Assembly (NCBI RefSeq): GCF_022829445.1
Contig: NZ_JAKSXY010000078.1
Coordinates: 32,048-96,047 of the forward strand
Length of the DNA stretch: 64,000 nt
From: Methylobacterium sp. J-068
Lineage (GTDB): Bacteria; Pseudomonadota; Alphaproteobacteria; Rhizobiales; Beijerinckiaceae
Direction: 5' to 3'
In this document: piece by piece, positions 46,003 to 54,665 of the stretch
Layout of the letters: every line of letters begins with the position of its first letter
Position numbering within the stretch: the first letter of the stretch is position 1
The notes under the pieces: generated by a model
The model's input: the letters and a program-made list of their open reading frames with translations, nothing else
Databases searched by the model: none
What the model was told of the DNA's origin: nothing
Translations under genes and position numbers: made by a program

Positions 46003-46366
46003 GGCTCTCCCTCTCGCGTGTCGGAGGGGTGTCTTGGGAGCACCCCGTCCGCGCGCCGACGCGGTCACCGGAGGCCGGCGATGCCGTCTCGGTTCCGGTG
46101 CCCGGACGGCACGGACCGAGGGATAACCTTTCCCGCCGGCCGAGGCTCCCCGGTCCGGGACGCAGCCGAAGATTTTTACCTTCGGGAAACAAGGTTTTCA
46201 AACGTCAGAAGCGTCGGTGGTCCCGGCATCGCGTCTCTCGCTTCGGAGGGACGTCTCGCGAGGAGGGATCGGCGGCCATCCCATGCGGGCCTTTACGGAT
46301 GCATTGCTGCGGCACTGCTACGGCAGGGCTCATCGTGAGGCGACGGAACGCGGCTGTCCCCCGCCT
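46003..46366. other. Gene-free stretch upstream of the MmgE/PrpD gene
   Basis: About 360 bases without a supportable gene. It contains an AT-richer island (46170-46205) that holds the candidate promoter for the minus-strand MmgE/PrpD gene. The remainder is GC-rich. Confidence 0.5.
46173..46201 (-). promoter_or_regulatory. Sigma-70-like promoter for MmgE/PrpD gene
   Basis: On the minus strand TTGAAA (46201-46196), a 17-base spacer and TAAAAA (46178-46173). It lies about 170 bp upstream of the start at 46002. Confidence 0.55.
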
Positions 46367-46936
46367 TCAAGGGGCGGAGACTTGCTCCGTGGCGGTCAGG
46401 TCGATGTCGACGCCGACCTCCAGCGCCACCCATTGCCCGGACGTCCAGGGGCCCTGCCCGACGCCGAACTGGGTGCGGACCAGATCGAGATGGCCGGTGG
46501 CGCGGGCGCTCGATCCGTTCCGCGTCAGGCGGAAGGGCAGCACCGCGTCCCGGCGGATGCCCCGGATCGTCAGCGTGCCCACCGCCTCGTAGGCGTCCCC
46601 GCCCTTGGCCGCGAAGCGGGTCGCCTCGAACCGGGCCCGCGCGTTCGCCTTGGTGTCGAACCATTCCGCCTGCGGCAGCGCCGCGTCGCGCTGGGCGTCG
46701 CCGGTCTCTGCGCTCGCCAGGTCGACATCGACCACGGCATGCCCGGATTCCGGCGCGGCGGGATCGAAGTCGATCCGCGCGGTGAAGCGCGTGAAGCGTC
46801 CCTGGAAGGGCGCGCCGACCTGAACCCCGGAGAACCCGATCCGGCTCTTGGCGGCATCGACGACCCACGTGGCGGCCCGGACGCTCGCCGGGAGGATCGT
46901 CAGGGCCGTGACGAGGACGAGGCGGGCGGCGATCAT
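46367..46936 (-). CDS. YceI family protein (first)
   Basis: 189 residues, periplasmic. Signal MIAARLVLVTALTILPASVRA. The lipocalin-like YceI domain shows WVVDAAKSRIGFSGVQVGAP, FTARIDFDPAAPESG and LTIRGIRRDAVLPF. YceI proteins bind polyisoprenoids or amphiphiles. The start ATG overlaps the stop of the cytochrome b561 gene (46933-46936), an arrangement seen in many proteobacteria. Confidence 0.9.
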   Translation of the reverse strand: MIAARLVLVTALTILPASVRAATWVVDAAKSRIGFSGVQVGAPFQGRFTRFTARIDFDPAAPESGHAVVDVDLASAETGDAQRDAALPQAEWFDTKANARARFEATRFAAKGGDAYEAVGTLTIRGIRRDAVLPFRLTRNGSSARATGHLDLVRTQFGVGQGPWTSGQWVALEVGVDIDLTATEQVSAP

Positions 46937-47535
46937 GGTCGGGCTCCGGTGCCGAGCGGGAGGCGGGGCAGCATCCGCCGCAGGGTGTCGTCGCGCAGGA
47001 CCCAGTGGTGCCGGAGTGCCGCGCCCACATGCAGGAGCAGCAGGGCAATGAGGAACCAGGCGCCCCAGGCGTGGATGTCCTTCAGCCAGGCCTCCACCGC
47101 CGCCTTGTTCGCCATCTCCGGCAGAACCGGGAGGTGCGGCCAGGGCACGGTTCCGAAGAGCATGGTCGGCAGGTTGAAGGGAGAGGCCGAGACCAGCGCC
47201 CAGCCGACCAGCGGCAGGCCCAGGGTCAGGGCGTAGAGCAGCAGGTGGGCCAGGTGGGCGCCGCCGCGCTCGCGGCGCGGCAGCGCGGCGGGCAGGGGCG
47301 GCGGCCGATGGCTCAGCCGCCAGCCGAGACGCAGGAGCGACAGGCCCAGCACGGTGATCCCGACGGACTTGTGCCACTGGTAGAGCTGGAACCGGCGTAT
47401 CGCCGTCAGGTCCCCATGCGTCATGACGAGTCCGATCCCGATCAGCCCCAGCACCGCCAGCGCGGTGAGCCAGTGCAGCGCGATGGCGACGCGGGTGTAG
47501 CGGAGCGGGGCCGCCGGCCGGGCCGACTCGATCAT
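46933..47535 (-). CDS. Cytochrome b561-family protein
   Basis: 200 residues, four hydrophobic helices. Heme ligand histidines fit YTRVAIALHWLTALAVLG (helix 1), QLYQWHKSVGITVLGLSLL (helix 2), GGAHLAHLLLYALTLGLPL (helix 3) and DIHAWGAWFLIALLLLHVGAAL (helix 4). It passes electrons in the inner membrane, perhaps to the quinone pool or periplasmic partners. YceI neighbours are frequent for this family. Start ATG 47535, 34 bp after the second YceI gene. Confidence 0.92.
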   Translation of the reverse strand: MIESARPAAPLRYTRVAIALHWLTALAVLGLIGIGLVMTHGDLTAIRRFQLYQWHKSVGITVLGLSLLRLGWRLSHRPPPLPAALPRRERGGAHLAHLLLYALTLGLPLVGWALVSASPFNLPTMLFGTVPWPHLPVLPEMANKAAVEAWLKDIHAWGAWFLIALLLLHVGAALRHHWVLRDDTLRRMLPRLPLGTGARP

Positions 47536-47569
47536 GACGCTCTCCTTCCGGCGGGTGTCCGACCGGGAC

Positions 47570-48181
47570 TTACTCCTGACGCTCGAAGGCGCCCGCGATG
47601 GTGAGGTGCAGGTCGTCGCCGATCAGCGGCACGTAGGTCTTCACGCCGAAATCCGAGCGCTTGAGCGTGCCGGTGACTTCGAAGCCCACGGTGACCTTCT
47701 TGCTCAACGGGTTCGTGCCGGCCCCGACGAGCGTGACGTTCAGCGTCACGGGCTTCGTCACGCCGTGCAGGGTGAGGTCCCCCGTGACCTTCGCCTTGTC
47801 CTTGCCCTCGGGCGTGACCTTGGTGGAGACGAAGGCCATCTGCGGGAACTGGGCGGCATCGAGCCACTGGGCGCCCTTCAACTCGTCAGTCAGCTTCGCG
47901 CTGGTGGTCGCGACGGAGGCGACCGGCACGCTGATCTTGAGGCTGCTGGCGCTCGGGTTCTTTGGCTGGAGGTCCAGGGTCCCGGACACGTCCGAGAAGC
48001 CGCCGGAATAATTCGAGAAGCCCATATGCGAGACCCGCCAGCCGACCTGGGTGTGGGCGGGATCGACGGCGTAGGTTCCGGCCTGGATCTGCGCCGGGTC
48101 GCGGGTCGGCGGCGTCTGGGCCAGCGCCGGGGCGGCGAACGCGAGGGTCAGGGCGACGAGCGGCGTGGAGAAGCGGATCAC
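47570..48181 (-). CDS. YceI family protein (second)
   Basis: 203 residues, periplasmic; signal MIRFSTPLVALTLAFAAPALA. YceI features are GTYAVDPAHTQVGWRVSHMG, LTLHGVTKPVTLNVTLVG and VGFEVTGTLKRSDFGVKTYVP. It is the first gene of the yceI-b561-yceI operon and is divergent from a LysR regulator, which is a natural candidate for its control. Confidence 0.93.
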   Translation of the reverse strand: MIRFSTPLVALTLAFAAPALAQTPPTRDPAQIQAGTYAVDPAHTQVGWRVSHMGFSNYSGGFSDVSGTLDLQPKNPSASSLKISVPVASVATTSAKLTDELKGAQWLDAAQFPQMAFVSTKVTPEGKDKAKVTGDLTLHGVTKPVTLNVTLVGAGTNPLSKKVTVGFEVTGTLKRSDFGVKTYVPLIGDDLHLTIAGAFERQE

Positions 48182-48257
48182 GATGGGCTCCGAGGATGGC
48201 AGCGCCGGGCGGCGCCGCTTCGGTGGAGCGCAGATAGGCCGGTTTCATCCGGTGCGA

Positions 48258-48267
48258 TAGCGCGCTA
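48258..48267. promoter_or_regulatory. 10-bp palindrome in the LysR/YceI divergent region
   Basis: TAGCGCGCTA, a perfect palindrome 11 bp upstream of the LysR-family ATG. A half-site arrangement for autoregulation is possible, but the typical T-N11-A motif was not clearly seen. Confidence 0.35.
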
Positions 48268-48278
48268 ATCGGAGACGC

Positions 48279-49235
48279 ATGGTTGCGATTTCGGAAACCT
48301 TCGCCGGAAACCTCGACGACGTGCGGGCCTTCTGCGCGGTGGTCGATCTCGGCAGCATGACCCAAGCCGCCGCGTTCCTGCGCGAGACCAAGGGCAGCGT
48401 GAGCCGGCGCGTCGCCCGCCTGGAGAGCGTGCTGCGGGTCACCCTTCTCGCGCGGACGTCGCGCGCGCTGTCGCCCACCGCCGAGGGCCTGGCCTTCCAC
48501 GCCCGGGCCATGGAGAGCCTCGCCCTGCTGGACGAGGCGCTGCAGACGGCGCGGGGTGCCCGAACCGTCCCGAGCGGGCACCTGCGCGTGACGGCGTCGA
48601 TCGATTTCGGGATCGAGGTCCTGCCGGACCTCGTGGCGCGTTTCCGGGCGCGTCATCCGGAGATCAGCCTCGAGCTCCTGATCACCGACAGCCGGCTCGA
48701 TCTCGCGGCCAACCGGGTCGACCTCGCCCTGCGCCTCGGCGGCGACCATCCGGACAGCGGCTACACCGCCCCGATCCTGGCCGACCTGACGATCGGGCTC
48801 TACGCGGCGCCGGCCTACCTGCGCGACCGTCCGGCACCCGTCGAGCTCGCGCACCTGTCGGCGCACGACGTGGTGTTCTCGCGCGAGCGCCTCGGGGCGG
48901 CGCAGATCCTGGTCTCGGATGGGGAGGGCCGCGAGGAGCGGATCGCGCTCCGCCCGGCGGTGCGGGCCACGGATTTCGCCACGGTGCTGCGCCTGACGGT
49001 GGCGGGCGCCGGGATCGGCCACATTCCGAGCCTCGTCGCCGCGCGGTCGCTGGCCAGGGGAGACCTCGTGCGCGTCCTGCCGGATTGGGCGAGCCGGGGC
49101 GGCACCCTGCGCGCCGTCACGCTCGCGGGACGCGAATTGCCCGCCCGCGTGCGGCTCTTCCGCGAGCATATCCGGGCGGAACTCGGACGCGTCCACGCCG
49201 TCGTCGAACCGCGACCGGTCCCCGAACTCGGGTGA
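48279..49235 (+). CDS. LysR-family transcriptional regulator
   Basis: 318 residues. N-terminal helix-turn-helix: NLDDVRAFCAVVDLGSMTQAAAFLRETKGSVSRRVARLE (residues ~11-49, cut by function) followed by SPTAEGLAFHARA. The C-terminal substrate domain has GHLRVTASIDFGIEVLPDLV and LAANRVDLALRLGGDHPDSG. Effector unknown. It is divergent from the yceI-b561-yceI operon and probably regulates it. Confidence 0.9.
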   Translation: MVAISETFAGNLDDVRAFCAVVDLGSMTQAAAFLRETKGSVSRRVARLESVLRVTLLARTSRALSPTAEGLAFHARAMESLALLDEALQTARGARTVPSGHLRVTASIDFGIEVLPDLVARFRARHPEISLELLITDSRLDLAANRVDLALRLGGDHPDSGYTAPILADLTIGLYAAPAYLRDRPAPVELAHLSAHDVVFSRERLGAAQILVSDGEGREERIALRPAVRATDFATVLRLTVAGAGIGHIPSLVAARSLARGDLVRVLPDWASRGGTLRAVTLAGRELPARVRLFREHIRAELGRVHAVVEPRPVPELG

Positions 49236-49278
49236 GACGGCGGCGCTCCGAAGGGGTTAAGCTTCGCGGGAACGGCAG

Positions 49279-50343
49279 GTGACGACGCAAGGTCTCGGTA
49301 TGGTGGAGGACGGGCAGGAAGGGCAGGATTGGCGCTCGGTCAGCACCCGCGCGCTCAGCCCGGACGAACTGGCGCAGGCGCGCCAGCGCGCGCACGAGCC
49401 CGGCCGGGGCCGTGGCGCGACGGACCCCACCGACATCCCGAAGGCCGGATGGCGGGACATCCTGTGGCGGGTGTTCTGGGCGATGCCGCAGGACCGTGTC
49501 CTCACCACCGCCGGCGGCGTCGCGTTCTTCGCGCTGCTCGCGGTCTTTCCCGGCCTCGTCGCCGTGGTGTCGATCTACGGGCTGTTCTCGGACCCGAACG
49601 TGATCGGGCAGCATGTCAGCCTGCTGACCAATATCCTGCCCCCCGGCGCCCTCGATCTCCTCTCGGACCAGTTGATGCGCATCGCGCAGCGGAGCACCGG
49701 CTCGCTCAGCACCACGTCGGGCGTCAGCCTGCTGATCGCCCTGTGGAGCGCCAATTCCGGCGTCAGCGCCCTCTTCGACGCCCTCAACGTGATCTACAAG
49801 GAGCGGGAGAAGCGCAGCCTCGTGCGCTTCTACGCCACCACCTTCCTGTTCACGATCACCAGCGTGGTGTTCTTCCTCGTCTCCACCGGCGCCGTCGTGC
49901 TGCTGCCCGCGATCCTGAACCGGCTCGGCTTCGTTACCGCCACCGACACGATCCTGCAGATCGTGCGCTGGCCGGCCCTCCTCGGCGTCGTCACCCTCAG
50001 CCTGTCGCTGATCTATCGCTACGGTCCCAGCCGGAACCGGGCGAAGTGGCGCTGGGTGACCTGGGGCGGCACCCTGGCGGCCCTGCTCTGGGTGGCGGCC
50101 TCGGGCGTCTTCTCCTGGTACGTGGCGAGTTTCGACAGCTACAATCGCATCTACGGCTCGCTCGGAGCGGGCATCGGCTTCATGACCTGGATGTGGCTCT
50201 CCATCGTCATCGTGCTCTTGGGCGCCGAGATCAATTCCGAGATGGAGCGTCAGACGGGCCGCGACAGCACCGAGGGCCAGCCGAAGCCCCTCGGCGTGCG
50301 GCAGGCCTACGCGGCCGACAGCGTGGGTCCGAGCCAGGCGTGA
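49279..50343 (+). CDS. YihY/BrkB-family membrane protein
   Basis: 354 residues. The N-terminal ~80 residues are soluble and charged. Then comes the family core: GWRDILWRVFWAMPQDRVLTTAGGVAFFALLAVFPGLVAVVSIYG (Ala-Phe-Phe-Ala-Leu-Leu-Ala-x-Phe-Pro signature), LIALWSANSGVSALFDALNVIYKERE and NRIYGSLGAGIGFMTWMWLS. About six membrane helices. The role is unknown; the family was once misnamed as RNase BN. Start GTG 49279; ATG 49300 is an equally reasonable alternative. Confidence 0.88.
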   Translation: MTTQGLGMVEDGQEGQDWRSVSTRALSPDELAQARQRAHEPGRGRGATDPTDIPKAGWRDILWRVFWAMPQDRVLTTAGGVAFFALLAVFPGLVAVVSIYGLFSDPNVIGQHVSLLTNILPPGALDLLSDQLMRIAQRSTGSLSTTSGVSLLIALWSANSGVSALFDALNVIYKEREKRSLVRFYATTFLFTITSVVFFLVSTGAVVLLPAILNRLGFVTATDTILQIVRWPALLGVVTLSLSLIYRYGPSRNRAKWRWVTWGGTLAALLWVAASGVFSWYVASFDSYNRIYGSLGAGIGFMTWMWLSIVIVLLGAEINSEMERQTGRDSTEGQPKPLGVRQAYAADSVGPSQA

Positions 50344-50382
50344 CGCCGGCGGGCGGCTCCGAAACGCGCTCGGTGGGGCCCT

Positions 50383-51087
50383 TCAGGCGGGCGCTGCGTG
50401 TAGCCGGTAGATGGCGAAGCCCGATGGGACACGCCGATCGAGGTACTTGGCGTACCAGGCACCCTCGACGGGCTGAAACTCCGGCCGCTCGAAGGATGCC
50501 TTGTTCTGAGGGTTGACGTAGACGACGTAGATTTCGCGCGGCGCCTGCCTGTACGAATCCAGGATGATGTCCGCGATCCGCTCGACCAGCATCGGTCCGA
50601 ACGGATTGAACAGGTAGATGACGCAGGGCTCCAGAGGGAGCCTGTAATCCGTCGCATCGAGCGTATGCAGCCGGAAACGCGCCCGATCCTCCGGCGCGGG
50701 GAAGGTCGTCGCGATGTTCTGCGACGCGATCGCGTTCAGGTCGCTGGCGAATTCGACCCCCTCGATACGCCCGTAGGACAGCTTGCCGGCGAGCAGGAGG
50801 GCCCGGCCCATGCCGGAGCCATAATCCACGAACGTGAACCGCTTCGGATCGAGGGTCAGGGAGCCGACGCTAAGCCAGAACGTCCGCGCAGGGCTCGGGG
50901 CATATTCGTGGGCGTTGGCCGCGTTCATGCCGACGATCTGCATCTCGCTCGGTTGACGACGCTCCTCGGTGCGGACGCCGTTCCGCCGATCGAATGGCCG
51001 CCCGACGGCGCGCCAGAGCGAAGCTGACAAGATATGCCCGACCGGTTTGAGAAACTGACGTTCGTTTCGACGCATGTGCCGTGGCAT
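50383..51087 (-). CDS. SAM-dependent methyltransferase-like protein
   Basis: 234 residues from ATG 51087. Motif I-like VDYGSGMGRALLLAGKL at about residues 89-105, followed by GVEFASDLNAIASQNI (motif II acidic), and IYLFNPFGPMLVERIADII. This is the general class I methyltransferase arrangement as in small rhizobial proteins; the substrate is unknown. Three in-frame ATGs (51114, 51087, 51075) compete. The DNA upstream (51120-51240) is noticeably less GC-rich. Confidence 0.65.
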   Translation of the reverse strand: MPRHMRRNERQFLKPVGHILSASLWRAVGRPFDRRNGVRTEERRQPSEMQIVGMNAANAHEYAPSPARTFWLSVGSLTLDPKRFTFVDYGSGMGRALLLAGKLSYGRIEGVEFASDLNAIASQNIATTFPAPEDRARFRLHTLDATDYRLPLEPCVIYLFNPFGPMLVERIADIILDSYRQAPREIYVVYVNPQNKASFERPEFQPVEGAWYAKYLDRRVPSGFAIYRLHAAPA

Positions 51088-51489
51088 TGGTATCGTCTGT
51101 CCCCATCGACGCACCGAGCATGAAAACGTCAGGCAGGTCGATCTGCTTGCGGCATATTGAAAGATGTGAGCGTTCTACGATGTCTTCGATAGCCGTAGAT
51201 CGTCGGGTTATCATTGTCACCCTGTGGAATTGGGCCCAATTGTTGAGGCTCGGCTCCCGCGCACAGGTTCCCATGGTGGATGGCACGCGCGGGCACGCGA
51301 CCGGGACCGGGACCGGGGCGGGCGGCGTGGTCCCGGGAGGGAATGGCGCATGGTCGACCTCGCCTCCGCCCTCGGCCATGGCGCCAAGAGTCTCGTCCGG
51401 AGTTGTCTTCCGAGGCTGCGACCTCCGAGGGCGCGCCGACCGGCCGCCCGCCAGCCGTCCTGCCATCCGCTGCGAAGGAACGTTCGCCC
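51088..51489. other. Gene-free divergent region with AT-richer segment
   Basis: About 400 bases between the methyltransferase-like gene (minus) and the Nudix gene (plus). The segment 51120-51240 is AT-richer and contains a perfect 14-bp palindrome at 51228-51241. No supportable gene was seen. Confidence 0.5.
51228..51241. promoter_or_regulatory. Perfect 14-bp palindrome AATTGGGCCCAATT
   Basis: Self-complementary over 14 bases, in the AT-richer part of the divergent intergenic region. It could be an operator for either neighbour. Confidence 0.4.
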
Positions 51490-52068
51490 ATGAAAGCCGA
51501 GATCCTCAGCCTGCGCACCCTTCACGACGGCTGGACCCGCTTCTCCCTCGCCAGGGTCCGGCTCGCGGATGGCACCGAGGCGGAGCGCGAGATCGAGGAT
51601 CACGGCGATTCCGTCGGCGTGCTGCCCTACGATCCCGAGCGCCGGGTCGCCACCCTGGTGCGTGAACTGCGCGTGCCCGCCCTCTACGCGGCCGGCGAGC
51701 AGGCGCAGCTCGAGGCGCCGGCCGGGCTGATCGACGACGGCACGCCGGAGGAGAACGCCCGGCGCGAAGTGCTGGAGGAGGCGGGCCTGCGCCTCAACGA
51801 CCTGGAGCCGGTCGGCGCGGCCTATTCCTGCGGGGGCATCTCCACCGAGCGCATCCACCTGTTCCTGGCCGCCTATAGCGCGGGCGATCGGGTCAGCGGG
51901 GGAGGGGGCGCTGCGGGCGAGCACGAGAACATCAAGGTCGTCGAGATGCCGCTCAGCGATCTCGCCGGCATGGCCGACCGCTGCGAACTGGCCGACCTCA
52001 AGACCCTGACCCTGGTCCTCGCCCTGCGTGCCCGCCGGCCGGACCTGTTCGGGGCGAACCGGGACTAG
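51490..52068 (+). CDS. NudK-like Nudix hydrolase
   Basis: 192 residues. The Nudix box is of the NudK/GDP-mannose type: APAGLIDDGTPEENARREVL followed by EEAG (about residues 79-102), where the usual first Gly is shifted as in NudK. GEQAQLEAPAG before it and STERIHLFLAAYSAGDRVS after it are typical of NudK/ADP-ribose pyrophosphatase enzymes. Likely hydrolyses a nucleotide sugar. The stop overlaps the convergent fabI stop through a shared CTAG (52065-52068). Confidence 0.87.
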   Translation: MKAEILSLRTLHDGWTRFSLARVRLADGTEAEREIEDHGDSVGVLPYDPERRVATLVRELRVPALYAAGEQAQLEAPAGLIDDGTPEENARREVLEEAGLRLNDLEPVGAAYSCGGISTERIHLFLAAYSAGDRVSGGGGAAGEHENIKVVEMPLSDLAGMADRCELADLKTLTLVLALRARRPDLFGANRD

Positions 52069-52898
52069 ACCGCGTCGCCGATGACGCCGGCCTCGTCCTG
52101 GGCCTGGAGCACGTCGGGCCGGGGCATCGAGATGATGTTGTAGCCGGAATCCACGAAGTGGATCTCGCCGGTGACGCCGCCCGACAGGTCCGAGAGCAGG
52201 TACATCGCCGAGCCGCCGACCTCCTCCTGGGTCACGGTGCGCCGCAGGGGCGCGTGCGCCTTCTGGTGGTTGAACATCAGGCGGGCATCGGCGATGCCGG
52301 CACCCGCGAGCGTGCGCATCGGCCCGGCCGAGAGCGCGTTGACCCGGATGCCGTCCGGGCCGAGATCCCCGGCGAGGTAGCGCACCGAGGCTTCGAGGGC
52401 GGCCTTGGCCACGCCCATCACGTTGTAGTTCGGCATGATCCGGGTAGAGCCGCCATAGGTCAGCGTGAGGAGCGAGCCGCCCCGCGGCATCCGTTTGGCC
52501 GCGCGCTGCGCGATCTCGGTGAAGGAGAAGCAGGAGATCGTCATCGTGCGCGAGAAGTTCTCGCGCGTGGTCACGTCGACGTAGCGGCCCTTGAGCTGGC
52601 CCTTGTCGGAGAAACCGATGGCGTGCACGACGAAGTCGAGGCCCTCGGGAAAGCGTTCATCGAGGGCCGTGAACAGCGCATCCACGCTGGCGACGTCCTC
52701 GACATCGCAGGGCAGCACGATGTCCGATCCGACGGAGGCGGCGAGCGGGGTCACGCGGCGTCCCAGGGCGTCGCCCTGGTAGGTGAAGGCCAGCTCGGCG
52801 CCGTGCCGATGCAGGACCTTGGCGATGCCCCAGGCGATGGAATGATCGTTGGCGACCCCCATGATGAGGCCGCGCTTTCCCGCCATCAAACCCGTCAT
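52065..52898 (-). CDS. fabI: Enoyl-ACP reductase (FabI)
   Basis: 277 residues, NADH-dependent reductase of the last step of fatty acid elongation. LIMGVANDHSIAWGIAKVLH is the FabI dinucleotide motif. The catalytic pair is in YGGSTRIMPNYNVMGVAKAAL (Tyr-x6-Lys), with GDLGPDGIRVNALSAGPMRTLAGAG after it. The start has an excellent AGGGGAAAT ribosome site before ATG 52898. fabI is separated from fabB by a hairpin-terminated small gene, so it probably has its own promoter. Its stop interlocks with the Nudix stop. Confidence 0.95.
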   Translation of the reverse strand: MTGLMAGKRGLIMGVANDHSIAWGIAKVLHRHGAELAFTYQGDALGRRVTPLAASVGSDIVLPCDVEDVASVDALFTALDERFPEGLDFVVHAIGFSDKGQLKGRYVDVTTRENFSRTMTISCFSFTEIAQRAAKRMPRGGSLLTLTYGGSTRIMPNYNVMGVAKAALEASVRYLAGDLGPDGIRVNALSAGPMRTLAGAGIADARLMFNHQKAHAPLRRTVTQEEVGGSAMYLLSDLSGGVTGEIHFVDSGYNIISMPRPDVLQAQDEAGVIGDAV

Positions 52899-53034
52899 GC
52901 ATTTCCCCTGGACGCAGAACCCGGGCCTTCGAAGCCCATCTCGATCGTTGGAACGAGGCTTAGCGCGGGGGTCCCGGCCCTGTCCAATCGCATGCCGGCT
53001 CGATGGGCGAGGGGCATCGGTCCGGCCCCGAAAC

Positions 53035-53078
53035 GACGAAACCCCGCGCCGGGCTCGAGGCCGGCGCGGGGTTTCGTC
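53035..53078 (-). terminator. Perfect 18-bp hairpin after the small GSR-type gene
   Basis: GACGAAACCCCGCGCCGG (53035-53052) pairs exactly with 53061-53078 across an 8-base loop. It lies 31 bp past the stop of the minus-strand 53109 gene and upstream of fabI. No long T-run follows on the minus strand. Confidence 0.65.
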
Positions 53079-53108
53079 TGATCCGAAGACCGAACTCTGT
53101 CGCGAAGG

Positions 53109-53252
53109 CTAGAAGTAGCCGTCCGTGTCGCAATTGGCCCGGTCGATGATGGCCTGCTTGATGTAGACGGCCGTGGTTCCCGCGATGGCGATACCGCCAA
53201 ATGTCCCGAGCGTGAACCAAAGCATGGCCGTTACTTTCCGCATTGCATTCAT
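53109..53252 (-). CDS. Small single-span membrane protein under a GSR-type promoter
   Basis: 47 residues: MNAMRKVTAMLWFTLGTFGG, then IAIAGTTAVYIKQAIIDRAN and CDTDGYF. One hydrophobic helix (about residues 10-32), a basic N-terminus and a polar tail with one Cys; family not recognised. A consensus GGAAC-N16-CGTT promoter ends 7 bases upstream of ATG 53252, so the transcript would start at or next to the codon (leaderless) if 53252 is used, or with a ~9-nt leader if the second in-frame ATG (53243) is used. A strong hairpin follows. It lies between fabB and fabI on the same strand. Short and without family support, but promoter, frame and terminator form a complete unit. Confidence 0.7.
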   Translation of the reverse strand: MNAMRKVTAMLWFTLGTFGGIAIAGTTAVYIKQAIIDRANCDTDGYF

Positions 53253-53258
53253 GCATTG

Positions 53259-53283
53259 AACGCAGAAAAGTGTCGCCAGTTCC
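53259..53283 (-). promoter_or_regulatory. EcfG-type promoter GGAAC-N16-CGTT
   Basis: On the minus strand GGAAC (53283-53279), 16 bases and CGTT (53262-53259), the published consensus for the alphaproteobacterial general stress sigma factor EcfG (GGAAC-N16/17-CGTT). Both boxes match exactly. Confidence 0.75.
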
Positions 53284-53327
53284 TTAATGCCTTCCGGGGA
53301 AGGGTTAACGCTCAGGCAGCAGGCCGA

Positions 53328-54554
53328 TCAGGCGTCGACGTTCTTCAGCACCAGGGTCGCGTTCGTGCCGCCGAAGCCGAAGGAATTCGACAGGACGTGG
53401 CCGAGCTTAGCCCCGTCCCGGCGCTGCCGCAGGATCGGCATGTCGGCGAAGGCCGGGTCGATCTCATCGATATGCGCGCTCTCGCAGATGAAGTCGTTGT
53501 TCATCATCAGCAGCGAGTAGATCGCTTCCTGCACGCCCGTCGCGCCCAGGGAGTGGCCGGTGAGGGATTTCGTGGCCGCGATCGGCGGGCAGGCATCGCC
53601 GCGCCCGAACACTTCGCGGATGGCCTCGATCTCCTTGTCGTCGCCCACCGGCGTCGAGGTCGCGTGCGGATTGATGTAGTCGATCTTCGCGCCCTTCAGG
53701 CCGCCGATCGCCTGGTTCATGCAGCGCACCGCGCCCTCGCCCGAGGGCGCGACCATGTCGTACCCGTCCGAGGTGGCGCCGTAGCCGGCGATCTCGCCGT
53801 AGATCGTCGCGCCGCGCGCCTTGGCGTGCTCGTATTCCTCCAGCACCAGCACCCCGGCGCCGCCCGCGATGACGAATCCGTCGCGGTTGGCGTCGTAGGC
53901 GCGCGACGCCCGAGCCGGCGTGTCGTTGTACTTCGAGGACATCGCGCCCATCGCGTCGAACAGCACCGACAGCGTCCAGTCGAGATCCTCGCAACCGCCC
54001 GCGAAGATGATGTCCTGGCGCCCGCCCTGGATGATCTCGGAGGCGTTGCCGATGCAGTGGTTCGACGTCGCGCAGGCCGAGGAGATCGAGTAGTTCACGC
54101 CCTTGATCTTGAACCACGTCGCCAGCGTCGCCGAGGCGGTGGAGGACATGGCCTTGGGCACCGCGAACGGGCCGACCCGCTTCGGGCCCTTGTCGATCGC
54201 GATGGCGGCGGAATCGACGATGACCTTTGTGGAGGGACCGCCCGAGCCCATGATGATGCCGGTGCGGTCGTTGGAGATGTCGCTGGCCTCGAGGCCGGCC
54301 GCCCGGATCGCCTGATCCATCGCCACGTGGTTCCAGGCCGTGCCGCCGCCGTGGAAGCGCATGGCGCGCCGGTCCACCACGCCCTCGGGATCGAGGCTGG
54401 GGCGACCCTCGACCTGGCTGCGGAAGCCGTGCTCCGCGTAGGAGGCGGATCGGCCGATGCCGGACTTGGCCTCGCGCAGGGAGGCGAGGACTTCCTCGGT
54501 GTTGTTGCCGATGGATGAGACGATGCCCATCCCGGTGATCACGACACGCCGCAT
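53328..54554 (-). CDS. fabB: Beta-ketoacyl-ACP synthase I (FabB)
   Basis: 408 residues. Condensing enzyme needed for unsaturated fatty acid synthesis. Catalytic Cys in [13 protein letters not shown] (~162), His in [14 protein letters not shown] (~297) and His in [13 protein letters not shown] (~332); [11 protein letters not shown] at the C-terminus. It lies 111 bp after fabA in the usual fabA-fabB arrangement. ATG 54554 begins the conserved [15 protein letters not shown] strand; GTG 54560, two codons upstream, has a better-placed GGAGA ribosome site and is an alternative. Confidence 0.94.
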   Translation of the reverse strand: MRRVVITGMGIVSSIGNNTEEVLASLREAKSGIGRSASYAEHGFRSQVEGRPSLDPEGVVDRRAMRFHGGGTAWNHVAMDQAIRAAGLEASDISNDRTGIIMGSGGPSTKVIVDSAAIAIDKGPKRVGPFAVPKAMSSTASATLATWFKIKGVNYSISSACATSNHCIGNASEIIQGGRQDIIFAGGCEDLDWTLSVLFDAMGAMSSKYNDTPARASRAYDANRDGFVIAGGAGVLVLEEYEHAKARGATIYGEIAGYGATSDGYDMVAPSGEGAVRCMNQAIGGLKGAKIDYINPHATSTPVGDDKEIEAIREVFGRGDACPPIAATKSLTGHSLGATGVQEAIYSLLMMNNDFICESAHIDEIDPAFADMPILRQRRDGAKLGHVLSNSFGFGGTNATLVLKNVDA

Positions 54555-54665
54555 GGACACGATGCTCTCCGCCGCCGGGGCTGTTCTTCGCGGTGCTCGT
54601 TCGGGGACCGCACCTTCGCGCTATTTCAGGTAGGACGCCGGGGTCCCGATCTCAACCGGGCCGGG

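Noticed and set aside
42913..46338. 1141-codon plus-strand open frame opposite the DsbA, MFS and MmgE/PrpD genes
   Set aside because: It is a shadow of three well-supported minus-strand genes; the sequence is Arg/Asp/Gly-rich and unlike any protein family.
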